From NCBI GenBank assembly GCA_026002875.1, contig BPGE01000001.1, forward strand, positions 1,922,001 to 1,986,000: 64,000 bases of DNA, read 5' to 3'. Positions within the stretch are counted from its first letter, which is position 1. Every line of letters begins with the position of its first letter. This DNA comes from Bryobacteraceae bacterium. GTDB lineage: Bacteria > Acidobacteriota > Terriglobia > Bryobacterales > Bryobacteraceae. The notes under the pieces are model-generated. The model saw only the letters and a program-made list of their open reading frames with translations, had not been told where the DNA came from and searched no databases. A program made the translations under genes and the position numbers. Below are positions 35,561 to 44,266 of this stretch, one piece after another.

Positions 35561-35944
35561 TCAGCGCCAGTCACGCTTGTGCGGCTTGTACGCCTTGCGA
35601 TAGTGCTTCGGCGGCGGAGGACCATAGGGCGCATACACCATCACGGGCGGCGGACCCGCGGGCGCGAACAGGATGTGCCGCGGAACCCGGTACCGCGAGC
35701 ACACGAAATTCCAGCCGCCATGCCGGTAGGCATCCACAATGACCACCGGGCGCACGCGCGCATGGCGCGCAGCCACAAACACCAGCGGCGCGTCATACGC
35801 GGGCACGTGCCGCTCGACGTAGACGACTTCGGCCGGCGCATAGCCGTAATAGGGCGGCGAGCCGATGTTCACATGCACGTTCCAGTCCGCCAGGAGCGGG
35901 AGCGCGAAGGCCGTCAGCGCGGCCGCCATTGCAATGTGTTTCAT
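35561..35944 (-). CDS. Small exported Pro/Tyr-rich protein
   Basis: Protein of 127 residues. A signal peptide (MKHIAMAAALTAFALPLLA) is followed by a mature part with WNVHVNIGSPPYYGYAPAEVVYVERHVP, a variable middle, and a basic C-terminal tail (PPPPKHYRKAYKPHKRDWR). It resembles small YXXP-type envelope proteins common in this kind of genome but belongs to no family that can be named. The ATG at 35944 is chosen for the signal peptide. Confidence 0.65.
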   Translation of the reverse strand: MKHIAMAAALTAFALPLLADWNVHVNIGSPPYYGYAPAEVVYVERHVPAYDAPLVFVAARHARVRPVVIVDAYRHGGWNFVCSRYRVPRHILFAPAGPPPVMVYAPYGPPPPKHYRKAYKPHKRDWR

Positions 35945-36032
35945 GGCTCGTCTCTCCAGCACGGGAGACGCGGGCCCCGCAGTTCGAGTTGCAGGAAATT
36001 CGCCTGAGCTGCAAACGGCGGCAGCGCGGCGG

Positions 36033-37604
36033 TCAGACGGCGGCGCGGATTCGGCGGAGTTCCGGCAGCACGTCGCCGATGGCCACGGGCTCCGAGCCGG
36101 GGCGGCCAAGGGCGAAATAGAGCTTGCGGTAAAGCGGATAGAGCTGCTCGTAGACGGCGGCTTCGCGCGGGTCGGGTTCGACGATGCGGTACGAGGGGCA
36201 GAGCCTCTGCTGCGCTTCTTCAATCGTGCTGAAAGCGCCCGCGGCAAGGAACGCGAAGATCGCAGAGCCGAGGCTGGTCACCTCCTGGGCGGGCACCAGC
36301 ACGGGCTTGTTGAACACGTTGGCGTAGACGCGGTTCAGCACCTCGTTCTTCTGCGGGACGCCGCCGCCATTGATGACGCGGTGGATGGGCACGCCGTGTT
36401 CCGCCATGCGCTCGAGAATGATGCGCGTGTGGAAAGCGGTGCCTTCAATCGCTGCGAACAGCTCGTCGGCGGGCGTAGACGTGAGCGTCCACCCGAGCGT
36501 GACGCCGCCCAGTTCGGCGTTGACGAGCACCGTGCGGTCGCCGTTGTCCCAGCTCATGCGGAGCAGACCGGTGGAGCCTGCCCTGAACTGTTCGAGACCT
36601 CTGGAAAGCTCCGCCACCGTCGTTGCGGCGCGGCGCGCGATGGCTTCAAAAATGTCGCCCACGGCGGACAGTCCCGCTTCGATGCCGAAGTAATCCGGAT
36701 GAATCGAGCCCTTGACGACCCCGCAGACGCCCGGAATGAGGCCCACTTCTTTTGCAATGGCCATCATGCAGGTGGAGGTGCCGACGACGTTGACGACGTC
36801 GCCCTCGCGGATGCCGGCGCCGATGGCGTCCCAGTGGGCGTCGAACGCGCCGACAGGAATGGGGATGCCCGCGCGCAGCCCGAGCTTCTCCGCCCATTCG
36901 GCGCACAGACGTCCGGCGGTCTTGTCCGACGTTTCATAGCGCCCGCGCATCTTCGCGCGCACGCCTGCCAGCAGCGGATCGACGCTCGTGAGAAATTCTT
37001 CCGGCGGCAGCCCGCCGAGCGCCGCGTTCCACATCCACTTGTGGCCCATGGCGCAGACCGAGCGCGGCAGGTCGTCGGGAGAGCGGATGCCGCACAGCAC
37101 CGCGGCGACATAATCGCAGTGCTCGATGGCGGTGGCGAAACGGTCGCGCTTGTCGGGATTGTTGCGCAGCCAGTGGAGAAGTTTCGAGAAGCCCCACTCG
37201 GAAGAGTAGACGCCGCCGCACCACTCGATGGCTTCGAGCTTCTGCTCGTGCGCTTTGGCCGTGATCTCGGCGGCTTCGCCCTTGGCGCGGTGGTCGCACC
37301 AGAGGTAATAGTCGTCGAGCGGCTCGAGGTTCCCGTCGAGCACGAGCACCGTGGAGCCGGTGGTGTCGAGGGCGATGGCCTCCACCTGCTCGCCGCTGAT
37401 GCCTGCCGATTGCAGCGCGGCGCGGGTCGCCAGCACGAGCGCGTTCATGTGATCCGGGTGGCTCTGCGTGGCGTGATCGGGATCCTCGCGCTTCCGGTGA
37501 ACCGGATATTCGGCCACCGCCGCGCCGATTCTGCCCTTTTCGCTGTCGAACAGAGAAACCCGCACGCTCTGCGTGCCGAAATCCACGCCTGCGACGATTG
37601 CCAT
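36033..37604 (-). CDS. araB: Ribulokinase
   Basis: FGGY carbohydrate kinase of 523 residues that phosphorylates L-ribulose (some homologues also D-ribulose or ribitol) in L-arabinose catabolism. The N-terminus MAIVAGVDFGTQSVRVSLFD is characteristic of AraB. Other family marks are ALDTTGSTVLVLD, YYLWCDHRAKGEA, PVGAFDAHWDAIGAG (catalytic Asp candidate) and the C-terminal INGGGVPQKNEVLNRVYANVF phosphate-binding region. The ATG at 37604 is chosen because the Rossmann-like strand follows immediately. It is divergent from araD with 68 bp between starts, so both are probably controlled by the same regulator. Confidence 0.9.
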   Translation of the reverse strand: MAIVAGVDFGTQSVRVSLFDSEKGRIGAAVAEYPVHRKREDPDHATQSHPDHMNALVLATRAALQSAGISGEQVEAIALDTTGSTVLVLDGNLEPLDDYYLWCDHRAKGEAAEITAKAHEQKLEAIEWCGGVYSSEWGFSKLLHWLRNNPDKRDRFATAIEHCDYVAAVLCGIRSPDDLPRSVCAMGHKWMWNAALGGLPPEEFLTSVDPLLAGVRAKMRGRYETSDKTAGRLCAEWAEKLGLRAGIPIPVGAFDAHWDAIGAGIREGDVVNVVGTSTCMMAIAKEVGLIPGVCGVVKGSIHPDYFGIEAGLSAVGDIFEAIARRAATTVAELSRGLEQFRAGSTGLLRMSWDNGDRTVLVNAELGGVTLGWTLTSTPADELFAAIEGTAFHTRIILERMAEHGVPIHRVINGGGVPQKNEVLNRVYANVFNKPVLVPAQEVTSLGSAIFAFLAAGAFSTIEEAQQRLCPSYRIVEPDPREAAVYEQLYPLYRKLYFALGRPGSEPVAIGDVLPELRRIRAAV

Positions 37605-37672
37605 GATCGGATGACCTCCCCGGGACATGCCATGATATCGCATACACTCGGTAGAGAGGCAAAGCGACTGAG
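37605..37672. promoter_or_regulatory. Divergent araB-araD control region
   Basis: 68 bp shared by two divergent pentose genes. It contains CGCATAC at 37639-37645 (half-site GTATGCG on the other strand), which recurs in the symporter leader palindrome at 40085-40096, and TACACT at 37643-37648 as a possible -10 for araD. No regulator gene is in the window. Confidence 0.4.
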
Positions 37673-38365
37673 ATGCGGATTCCGGCACTGCGAGAAGAGG
37701 TTCTTGAGGCGAATCTGGAGATTGTCCGCCGCGGACTGGTGCTCTATACCTTCGGCAACGCCAGCGGCTTCGACCCCGAGGAGAGGCTGGTGGCGATCAA
37801 GCCCAGCGGCGTTCCGTTCGAGAAGCTGCGTCCCGCTGACATGGTGGTGACGGACCTCTCGGGCAAGATCATCGAAGGCACGCTCCGTCCTTCGTCCGAT
37901 CTCGATACGCATCTGGAGATCTACCGGAACTTCCGCGGCGTGCGCGGCGTCGTGCATACGCACTCGGCGCATGCGACGGCGTTTGCGCAGGCGCGGCGCG
38001 AGATCCCCTGCCTGGGCACGACGCATGCGGACTACTTCCACGGCCCGGTGCCCGTGACGGAGCCGCTCAGCGAGGCCGAGATCCAGACGGACTATGAACT
38101 GAACACGGGCCGGGCCATCGTGCGGCGGTTCCTGAACCTCGATCCGCTGACGCATCCGGGCGTGCTCGTGGCGATGCACGGCCCGTTCGCGTGGGGCAGA
38201 AGCCCGTCGCAGGCGGCCATGCACGCCGTGCTGCTGGAAGAGATCGCGCGCATCGCCTCTCTGACGCTTGCGCTGCGGCCGGATGCGGCGCCCATCCCGC
38301 AGGCGCTGCACGACGAGCACTTCCTGCGCAAGCACGGGCCGCAGGCGCGCTACGGGCAGGGCTGA
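37673..38365 (+). CDS. araD: L-ribulose-5-phosphate 4-epimerase
   Basis: Converts L-ribulose 5-phosphate to D-xylulose 5-phosphate, the last step before the pentose phosphate pathway. It is a class II aldolase-fold protein of 230 residues, normal length. Zinc ligands His95, His97 and His169 (VVHTHSAHATAF and AMHGPFAWG) and Asp76 align with the known E. coli residues. GNASGFDPEERLVAIKPSGV is the N-terminal phosphate-binding part. It converges on the symporter gene with only 7 bp between stops. No araA (isomerase) gene is in the window. Confidence 0.93.
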   Translation: MRIPALREEVLEANLEIVRRGLVLYTFGNASGFDPEERLVAIKPSGVPFEKLRPADMVVTDLSGKIIEGTLRPSSDLDTHLEIYRNFRGVRGVVHTHSAHATAFAQARREIPCLGTTHADYFHGPVPVTEPLSEAEIQTDYELNTGRAIVRRFLNLDPLTHPGVLVAMHGPFAWGRSPSQAAMHAVLLEEIARIASLTLALRPDAAPIPQALHDEHFLRKHGPQARYGQG

Positions 38366-38372
38366 AACAGAA

Positions 38373-40073
38373 CTACCAGAAAATGATCTGAAGCAGCACG
38401 AACACGCCGCCCACCACCCAGGCCCAGAAAATCGGGCGCTGGAACAGCGGGATGTCGCGCTCGTGCGGCACGTCCGTGCAGCCGTAGACCAGCCCCCGCA
38501 GCGAACTCTCCGGAAGCGGTTTGGTGGCGTAGCTCACGGCGACCGTCACCACGACGCAGATGATCCAGCACCAGAGGGCGCGGTACATGTTCTCAGCCAT
38601 GTCCTTGGCGTGCTCGGACAGGGCGATGTAGCGCAGCGCGCCGGGATCCATCTTCACCCACGCCCACATGGCGATGGAGGACACCGTGCCCGCCAGCAGG
38701 CCCCAGAAGCCGCCCGCCGGCGTGGCGCGCTTCCACAGCATGCCCAGCAGCACGGTTCCGAACAGCGGCGCGATGAAGAAGCTGAACAGGGCCTGCACGT
38801 AGTCCATGATGGACTTGAACTGCATCACCAGGTAGGCGGTGCCGATGGAGACCAGCACGCCGAGCACCGTGCACCAGCGGCCCATGGAGACGTAGTGCGC
38901 GTCGGTGGCCTGCTTGCGCATGAAGGCGCGGTAGATGTCGTAAGTCCACACGGTGGCGAACGCGCTGACATTGCCCGCCATGCCGCTCATGAAGCCCGCG
39001 ATCAGGGCCGTGATGCCCAGCCCCAGCAGCCCCGGGCCGGCGTAGCGGGCCAGCATCAGCGGCAGCACTTCGTTATAGCTGTGCCCGCCGGTAGCGACGG
39101 CCACGTCCTCCGGCACCAGCTTCACCGGCAGAACGGCGAGGGCCAGCAGGCCGGGCAGGATCACGATGAACGGAACCATCATCTTGAAGGCCGCGCCGAT
39201 GATCGGCGCCATCTTCGCCGCCCGCAGGTCCTTGGCCGCAAGCACGCGCTGCACGACGAGAAAGTCCGTGGTCCAGTAACCGAAGCTGATCACCCAGCCG
39301 AGCCCCAGAACGATGCCCGTCCAGTGGATGCCCATCGGGTTGTCGGTGAAGCTGCCCATCGTGCGCCACAGATGCGTGAAATCCTGGCCGGCGAAATTCG
39401 CCTGGATGCGCGCCACCATGCCGTCCCAGCCGCCCGCTTCGATCAGTCCCACGATCGGAATGACCAGCGCGCCGGCCCAGATCAGGATGAACTGCAGCAC
39501 TTCGTTGAAGATCGCCGAGCGCAGCCCGCCGAGCGCGACGTAAATGGCCACCGTCAGCGAGCTGACCCAGATCGAGAAGTTGATGTCCCAGCCAAGAACC
39601 ACCTTCATCACCAGGGCCATCGAGTACATGTTGATGCCGCTCATCAGCACGGTCATCACGCCGAACGTGATGGCCGACAGCGCGCGCGCCGGTTCGCCGA
39701 AGCGGAGCTGCAGATAGCCGGGAACGGAGTGCGTCTTGGAGATGTAGTAGAACGGCATCATCACGATGCCGAGGAAGAGCATGGCGGGGATGGCGCCCAC
39801 CCAGTACCAGTGCGTGGCGAGAATGCCGTACTGATAGGCGGCCGCGGCCCAGCCCATCAGCTCGAGCGAGCCCAGATTGGCTGCCAGAAAGCTGAGTCCG
39901 GCGATCCAGGCCGTCATCTCGCGGCCTGCAAGGAAAAAGTCCTCGCCCGTGCCGGAACGGCCTTTCAGGTAGAAGCCGATGCCGAGCACCATGGCGAAAT
40001 AGATCACGATGATGGCGATGTCGATGCCGCCGAGGCTGATGAGTCTGCTGGCTGCCTGTTCCATGGCTGACAC
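38373..40073 (-). CDS. Sodium/solute symporter (SSS family)
   Basis: Inner-membrane transporter of 566 residues with about 14 membrane segments, normal for SGLT-type members. The N-terminal motif region FFLAGREMTAWIAGLSFLAANLGSLELMG and GINMYSMALVMKVVLGWD place it in the sugar branch (SGLT/vSGLT-like). Its position next to araB and araD suggests uptake of L-arabinose or a related pentose. ATG 40073 or the next one (40064) may be the start. A 12-bp palindrome GTATGCGCATAC lies 11 bp upstream. Confidence 0.88.
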   Translation of the reverse strand: MSAMEQAASRLISLGGIDIAIIVIYFAMVLGIGFYLKGRSGTGEDFFLAGREMTAWIAGLSFLAANLGSLELMGWAAAAYQYGILATHWYWVGAIPAMLFLGIVMMPFYYISKTHSVPGYLQLRFGEPARALSAITFGVMTVLMSGINMYSMALVMKVVLGWDINFSIWVSSLTVAIYVALGGLRSAIFNEVLQFILIWAGALVIPIVGLIEAGGWDGMVARIQANFAGQDFTHLWRTMGSFTDNPMGIHWTGIVLGLGWVISFGYWTTDFLVVQRVLAAKDLRAAKMAPIIGAAFKMMVPFIVILPGLLALAVLPVKLVPEDVAVATGGHSYNEVLPLMLARYAGPGLLGLGITALIAGFMSGMAGNVSAFATVWTYDIYRAFMRKQATDAHYVSMGRWCTVLGVLVSIGTAYLVMQFKSIMDYVQALFSFFIAPLFGTVLLGMLWKRATPAGGFWGLLAGTVSSIAMWAWVKMDPGALRYIALSEHAKDMAENMYRALWCWIICVVVTVAVSYATKPLPESSLRGLVYGCTDVPHERDIPLFQRPIFWAWVVGGVFVLLQIIFW

Positions 40074-40084
40074 AAGATCCTATC

Positions 40085-40096
40085 GTATGCGCATAC
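40085..40096. promoter_or_regulatory. Palindromic operator candidate upstream of the symporter gene
   Basis: GTATGCGCATAC is a perfect 12-bp palindrome 11 bp before the symporter ATG. The GTATGCG half recurs in the araB-araD gap. This arrangement would suit a repressor, but the regulator is unknown. Confidence 0.4.
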
Positions 40097-40119
40097 ATCC
40101 CCGCCAGTGGCCGGGTCCG

Positions 40120-41118
40120 CTATTTTTCGGCGGCGAGGAATTCCCTGACGGCGGCGGCGATACGGGCGTCCTCGCACCTTGTCACCAGATGCCCGCAATG
40201 GCTCTTCAACGGCAGCACGTCAAACCCTGCAACCGCGGCCATTTCCAGCGCCGGGAGCGGGTTGACCATGTGATCCTGCGCGGCGGCGACGACAAGGACG
40301 CGCGCCCGCACAGCCGCGCCGGCTTTTTCATACGAGCCGCCGAAACGGCGCGTGGCGTCGTGCGAGATCATGGCCCGCAGCTGGGCAGCATAGTCCCGCG
40401 GATCCATGCCCTTGGGCGCCTCCTCTTCCAGCTTCTTCAGGAACGCCGGCATGTCCTGCGGCGGGCGGTTGCGGTGGAGCCATTCCGGCGAGGTGAGGGC
40501 GAACTCGTGCATCATCCGCACGGCCGGCATGATGCGGCGCGGATCGGCGCCCGCGGAGATCATCGTTTCAATCGCCGTCAGCTCGGCGCTCCACAGCAGG
40601 ATGTCGGATGCGCTCAGGCGCGGCGAGCCGATGATCGGGATGGCGAGCCGGACCATGTCCGGATGCGCCGTGATCCACTCGAACGTCTGCATGCCGCCCA
40701 TCGAAATGCCCATCACGGCGTGCAGCCGGCGCAGACCGAGGATCTCCGTCACGAGCCGGTGCTGCGCGGCCACCATATCCGCAATCGTGAGACTGCCGAG
40801 CGCGGCTCCGGCATTCGACGGAGAGCAGCTGACGCCGTTTCCAGGGGCATCCACCGTGATGACAAAGAACCGCGCGGGATCCACAAGACGGTCCGGACCG
40901 ATGAACCCGTCCAGCTGCGCGGTCGTGCCAGTGAACCACGTCGGGAAGAGAACGGCGTTCGACCGGTCTGCGTTCAGAGCGCCGTAGGTGCGGTAGGCGA
41001 GCCTGCAGGAAGCGATCTCCTGTCCGTTCGCGAGACGGAAAGGACGCAGTTCGGCGAACTGCAGCGGGGGTTGGGCCAGCAGCGGGGCTGCGGCCAGCAG
41101 GAGCAGCAGAAACCTCAT
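40120..41118 (-). CDS. Exported alpha/beta hydrolase, homoserine-acetyltransferase-like
   Basis: Protein of 332 residues. The ATG at 41118 starts a signal peptide (MRFLLLLLAAAPLLAQPP); upstream open frame is not supported. The fold is that of the MetX family: YRTYGALNADRSNAVLFPTWFTGT, a nucleophile in GISMGGMQTFEW (Ser139), Asp in QDHMVNP and His in SHCGHL. Exported, shorter MetX-like proteins are usually not methionine-pathway enzymes, so acyltransferase or esterase activity outside the cytoplasm is more likely than MetX itself. Confidence 0.8.
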   Translation of the reverse strand: MRFLLLLLAAAPLLAQPPLQFAELRPFRLANGQEIASCRLAYRTYGALNADRSNAVLFPTWFTGTTAQLDGFIGPDRLVDPARFFVITVDAPGNGVSCSPSNAGAALGSLTIADMVAAQHRLVTEILGLRRLHAVMGISMGGMQTFEWITAHPDMVRLAIPIIGSPRLSASDILLWSAELTAIETMISAGADPRRIMPAVRMMHEFALTSPEWLHRNRPPQDMPAFLKKLEEEAPKGMDPRDYAAQLRAMISHDATRRFGGSYEKAGAAVRARVLVVAAAQDHMVNPLPALEMAAVAGFDVLPLKSHCGHLVTRCEDARIAAAVREFLAAEK

Positions 41119-41131
41119 GCTGCCGAGATTA

Positions 41132-41794
41132 CTACGAGCCGGAATGCAGATGGGCTGGCGAAACAGGCGAAGCCACGAGCCGAGGCAGGACTTTCTCTTC
41201 CGGAATCCACGGCTCGCTCTGAGGTGCCGCCGGCTCGCCGGGCGCGCGCACGACCAGTCCCAGACCCGTGCCCACAAGCAGCAGCGCCGTGCCGATCAGG
41301 AACATGGCCGCCACGTGGAGCCGGTCGGCGCGCGCCACGAGATCGAAGGGAATCGAGATGCCCCGGGCAGGCTGTCCGACGCGGGGTGGCGGAGGCAGAA
41401 TGGCAGCCGTGCGCGAGAGATCTGCAGCGGAGGCCAGAAGCCACCGGTTTTGCGGCGGCACCATCGTGCGTGCGGCCAGCACGGGCAGGTGCCGTCGCAG
41501 CGGAGCGGCAAGCGCGGCGGGCATGGTGTTGTGCGGCGTCTCGATCAGGCAGCCGCCGTCCAGGGTGCAGAAGGCGGGTTGCGGATCGAAGAATACGAGC
41601 CTTGCCGGCGCTGCCTCGATCAGCGGTTCGGGCGTGAATCTCTGCTGGAGAACGGCGCCCTCCGAGAGCACGCCCGTCAGGTGCAGAACGAGGATGAAAG
41701 CGGACAACGAAAACGGATGAGTGCCGCGGCGGGACACGGACCCTGCTCTCCCCGGCAGCCGCCCGGGAGCGGGCCGAAGGCAGGATGACAGCAC
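41132..41794 (-). CDS. Membrane-associated protein of unknown function
   Basis: Protein of 220 residues as drawn. It has a hydrophobic segment near the N-terminus (about 29-42, LSAFILVLHLTGVL), an extracytoplasmic domain (about 45-155) with two Cys (TLDGGCLIETPHN, FCTLDGG), and a membrane anchor (about 160-182, HVAAMFLIGTALLLVGTGLGL). A GTG about 19 codons downstream of the drawn start is an alternative. It lies 13 bp upstream of the MetX-like gene on the same strand. No family is recognised. Confidence 0.55.
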   Translation of the reverse strand: MLSSCLRPAPGRLPGRAGSVSRRGTHPFSLSAFILVLHLTGVLSEGAVLQQRFTPEPLIEAAPARLVFFDPQPAFCTLDGGCLIETPHNTMPAALAAPLRRHLPVLAARTMVPPQNRWLLASAADLSRTAAILPPPPRVGQPARGISIPFDLVARADRLHVAAMFLIGTALLLVGTGLGLVVRAPGEPAAPQSEPWIPEEKVLPRLVASPVSPAHLHSGS

Positions 41795-42039
41795 GTGGGT
41801 CTACTCCGGATCCTTCGACCAGCAGTGGATACAGCTTCTGGTTTCGCAAAGAGAGTGCCGTCTGACAGCCGGGATTCTCAAAGCAAGTTCTAATCCTCCC
41901 GGTACTCGGGCATATCACCCTTGCGGCAGAGCCGCCGGACAGGGCAGAGAGTCCTTGCGCAAAGATTGAAATCCGGCAGAGGCGGCAGCTCTCGCCATCC
42001 GGGCGGGAGTTGAGATACACTGAGAAACAGACGAACCGT

Positions 42040-42115
42040 GGGCGGCTAGCTCAGTTGGGAGAGCACCGCGTTCGCAACGCGGGGGTCGTGGGTTCGAGTC
42101 CCATGCCGTCCACCA
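42040..42115 (+). tRNA. tRNA-Ala (anticodon CGC)
   Basis: 76-nt tRNA with encoded CCA. The acceptor stem GGGCGGC pairs with GCCGTCC and includes G3:U70, the alanine identity pair. The D arm is TAGCTCAGTTGGGAGAGCA, the anticodon arm CCGCG-TTCGCAA-CGCGG with anticodon CGC, and the T arm GTGGGTTCGAGTCCCAT. It reads the GCG codon. TACACT at 42016-42021 is a possible -10 box. Confidence 0.97.
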
Positions 42116-42667
42116 TCCCTCCTTCCTCTTCCAGTCGGCCTGGAGGATTCACGCCAGATTTGCAGGCAGGGCTGGAGTCCCTCCTCAGGAAGCCGGCAGA
42201 GAATTTTGACCCGCATCCTGCGTGAGCCGATGCGCGCCACGCGCCGCCAGCTGATTTGTGTACAGCGCGGGACGCGGATCCCGCGTCCGTTCCGCCGGGA
42301 AAAACCGGCCTTGGGCGCGCTTCCACCGCGCTCACGAGAGTCTGTTTCGACGCTCGCTCTCGTTCGCCGGAGGAAACGCTGCGTTGCGCTCAGCACGTCG
42401 CGTGTTTCATTGTCAACGGAGCGTCGCATATGGGAAGGAAATGCCGCCCATGGCAAACGCTCGAAATCCGATGCGGAACCGCGCAGCTCGCTCCGTGCGG
42501 CAATCCGGCCGTGACACAGCGTACTCGCCTGCGCCGCGGCAGCCCGGACCAGAAGGCGTGAACTATCTCTTGTGGAAGCCGGGCGCGGGAAAAAGGATCG
42601 GTGGAGGCGGGAGGGTTGTCGAGGGCAGCCTCCGCAGCAGCCTCCCGCCGTCCGGTTCACGCTGCCG
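42116..42667. other. 552-bp gap after tRNA-Ala, no gene
   Basis: Several overlapping open frames exist on the plus strand but none has a ribosome binding site or recognisable protein. One inverted repeat is seen: GGACGCGG-ATC-CCGCGTCC at 42270-42288. Sites 3' of tRNA genes can receive integrated elements, but no integrase or direct repeat of the tRNA end was found here. Confidence 0.5.
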
Positions 42668-43978
42668 CTATGCCGATGCGGCAAGCATGGAGCTGGCCGT
42701 TTTCTCCGGAACGTGGCGTTCGCCGTAGCCCACGTACATCTGGCGCGGGCGGGCGATCTTCTGCTCGGGATCGGTCAGCATCTCCTCCCACTGCGCCAGC
42801 CAGCCAACGGTGCGCGGAATGGCGAACAGCACGGTGAACATCTCCGGCTTGAAGCCCATGGCCTGGTAGATGATGCCGGAGTAGAAGTCCACGTTGGGAT
42901 AGAGCTTGCGCTTGATGAAGTACTCGTCTTCCAGCGCGATGCGCTCGAGCTCGATGGCGATGTCGAGCTTCGGGTTGCGTCCCGTGACCTCGAACACGCG
43001 GTCGGCCGTCCATTTGATGATGCGGGCGCGCGGGTCGTAGTTCTTGTAGATCCGGTGGCCGAAGCCCATCAGCTTCACTTCGCCCTTCTTGACGCGCTCG
43101 ATGTAAGCCGGCACTTTGTCCTTCGAGCCGATCTCGTCGAGCATCTTGAGCACTTCCTCGTTGGCGCCGCCGTGAAGCGGACCCGAAAGCGCGGCTGCCG
43201 CGGCAGCCAGCGCGACGTACGGATCGGCGTGGGAGCTGCCGACGCTGCGCATCACGTTGGCGCTGCAGTTCTGCTCGTGATCCGCGTGGAGGATGAACAG
43301 AATGTCGAGCGCCCGCGCCAGCACGGGGTTGGCGTGGTACTTCGGCTCGACCATCTTCCACAGCATGTTCATGAAGTTCTCGGTGTAGCTGAGGTCGTTG
43401 TCGGGGTAGACGTACGGATAGCCGAGGCTGTGGCGGTAGCAGTAGGCGGCGATGGTGGGCACCTTGGCGATCAGCCGCGTCATCTGCAGGCGGCGGACGT
43501 CTTTGTTGAAGATGTCGCGCGCATCCTTGTACACCGTGGACAGCGCCGCAACGGTGCTGATGAGCATGGCCATCGGGTGGGCGTCGTAGCGGAAGCCTTC
43601 GAGGAACTTCTTGGTGGTTTCGTGCAGCATCGTGTGATGCTTGATGGAGTCCTCCCAGGCTTTCAGCTCCTCGGGCGAAGGCAGTTCGCCGTTCAGCAGG
43701 AGCCAGGCGACTTCGAGGAAGGTGCAGTGTTCGGCAAGCTCCTCGATCGGGTATCCCCTGTAGCGCAGGATGCCCTTGTCGCCGTCGATGAAGGTAATAG
43801 CGCTCCGGCAGGAGGCCGTGTTCATGAACGCAGGGTCATAGCCCATGACGCCGAAGTCTTCCTCGTCTTTCTTGATCTGACGAAGATCCATCGTGCGGAT
43901 GCAGCCATCGACGAAGGGAATCGTGTAGGTCTTCCCGGTGCGGTTGTCGGTGATCGTGAGAGTATTCTGGTTTTCCAT
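42668..43978 (-). CDS. gltA: Citrate synthase
   Basis: Condenses acetyl-CoA and oxaloacetate to citrate in the TCA cycle. It has 436 residues, the type II (NADH-regulated hexameric) length. ATG 43978 ([22 protein letters not shown]) is chosen because it matches family N-termini; the open frame upstream is unsupported. Active-site segments are [28 protein letters not shown] and [15 protein letters not shown], with the catalytic histidines visible in GPLHGG and FGHRIYK. Divergent from icd across 288 bp. A promoter candidate lies at 44124-44152. Confidence 0.96.
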   Translation of the reverse strand: MENQNTLTITDNRTGKTYTIPFVDGCIRTMDLRQIKKDEEDFGVMGYDPAFMNTASCRSAITFIDGDKGILRYRGYPIEELAEHCTFLEVAWLLLNGELPSPEELKAWEDSIKHHTMLHETTKKFLEGFRYDAHPMAMLISTVAALSTVYKDARDIFNKDVRRLQMTRLIAKVPTIAAYCYRHSLGYPYVYPDNDLSYTENFMNMLWKMVEPKYHANPVLARALDILFILHADHEQNCSANVMRSVGSSHADPYVALAAAAAALSGPLHGGANEEVLKMLDEIGSKDKVPAYIERVKKGEVKLMGFGHRIYKNYDPRARIIKWTADRVFEVTGRNPKLDIAIELERIALEDEYFIKRKLYPNVDFYSGIIYQAMGFKPEMFTVLFAIPRTVGWLAQWEEMLTDPEQKIARPRQMYVGYGERHVPEKTASSMLAASA

Positions 43979-44123
43979 CAGTGCAGCTCCAGCAAGGCAG
44001 AATCTGTCCGGCGCGCCCGGCGCCCCTCGGTGACACCGGACTCTCCGGCGAGCCAACACCTGCCGCCGGCCGCGGCGCAGGCGGCAAACCAATCCTCCTC
44101 ACGGGACCGCTTGTCCCAGCTAC

Positions 44124-44152
44124 CGTGTAGCACCTCCCGAGTCCGGATTCAA
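44124..44152 (-). promoter_or_regulatory. Promoter candidate for gltA
   Basis: On the minus strand TTGAAT (44147-44152) is followed after 17 bp by TACACG (44124-44129). This would leave a leader of about 140 bases. Confidence 0.4.
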
Positions 44153-44167
44153 GGGCTATCAGGAGCA

Positions 44168-44197
44168 TGTGACCTGAATGTCTGGAGGCGATATAGT
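44168..44197 (+). promoter_or_regulatory. Promoter candidate for icd
   Basis: TGTGAC (44168-44173) and TATAGT (44192-44197) with an 18-bp spacer give a leader of about 60 bases. It lies back-to-back with the gltA promoter candidate. Confidence 0.4.
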
Positions 44198-44266
44198 AAA
44201 GAAGCCGCTGGCCCGAACCTGGCCCCATGTGCGGGCGGCGCGGCGAGATCATTGAGAGGTGCTGTC

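Noticed and set aside
38373-40073. Proline or pantothenate symporter
   Set aside because: Motifs and the araB/araD neighbours favour the sugar branch of the SSS family.
40120-41118. Methionine-pathway MetX
   Set aside because: The fold matches but the protein has a signal peptide and no methionine genes around it, so an exported esterase or acyltransferase is more likely.
42116-42667. Integrated element next to tRNA-Ala
   Set aside because: No integrase, no direct repeat of the tRNA 3' end and no foreign-looking genes.
42572-44266. Long plus-strand extension in front of isocitrate dehydrogenase
   Set aside because: It runs antisense through gltA. The true start at 44267 has a ribosome binding site and matches the family N-terminus.
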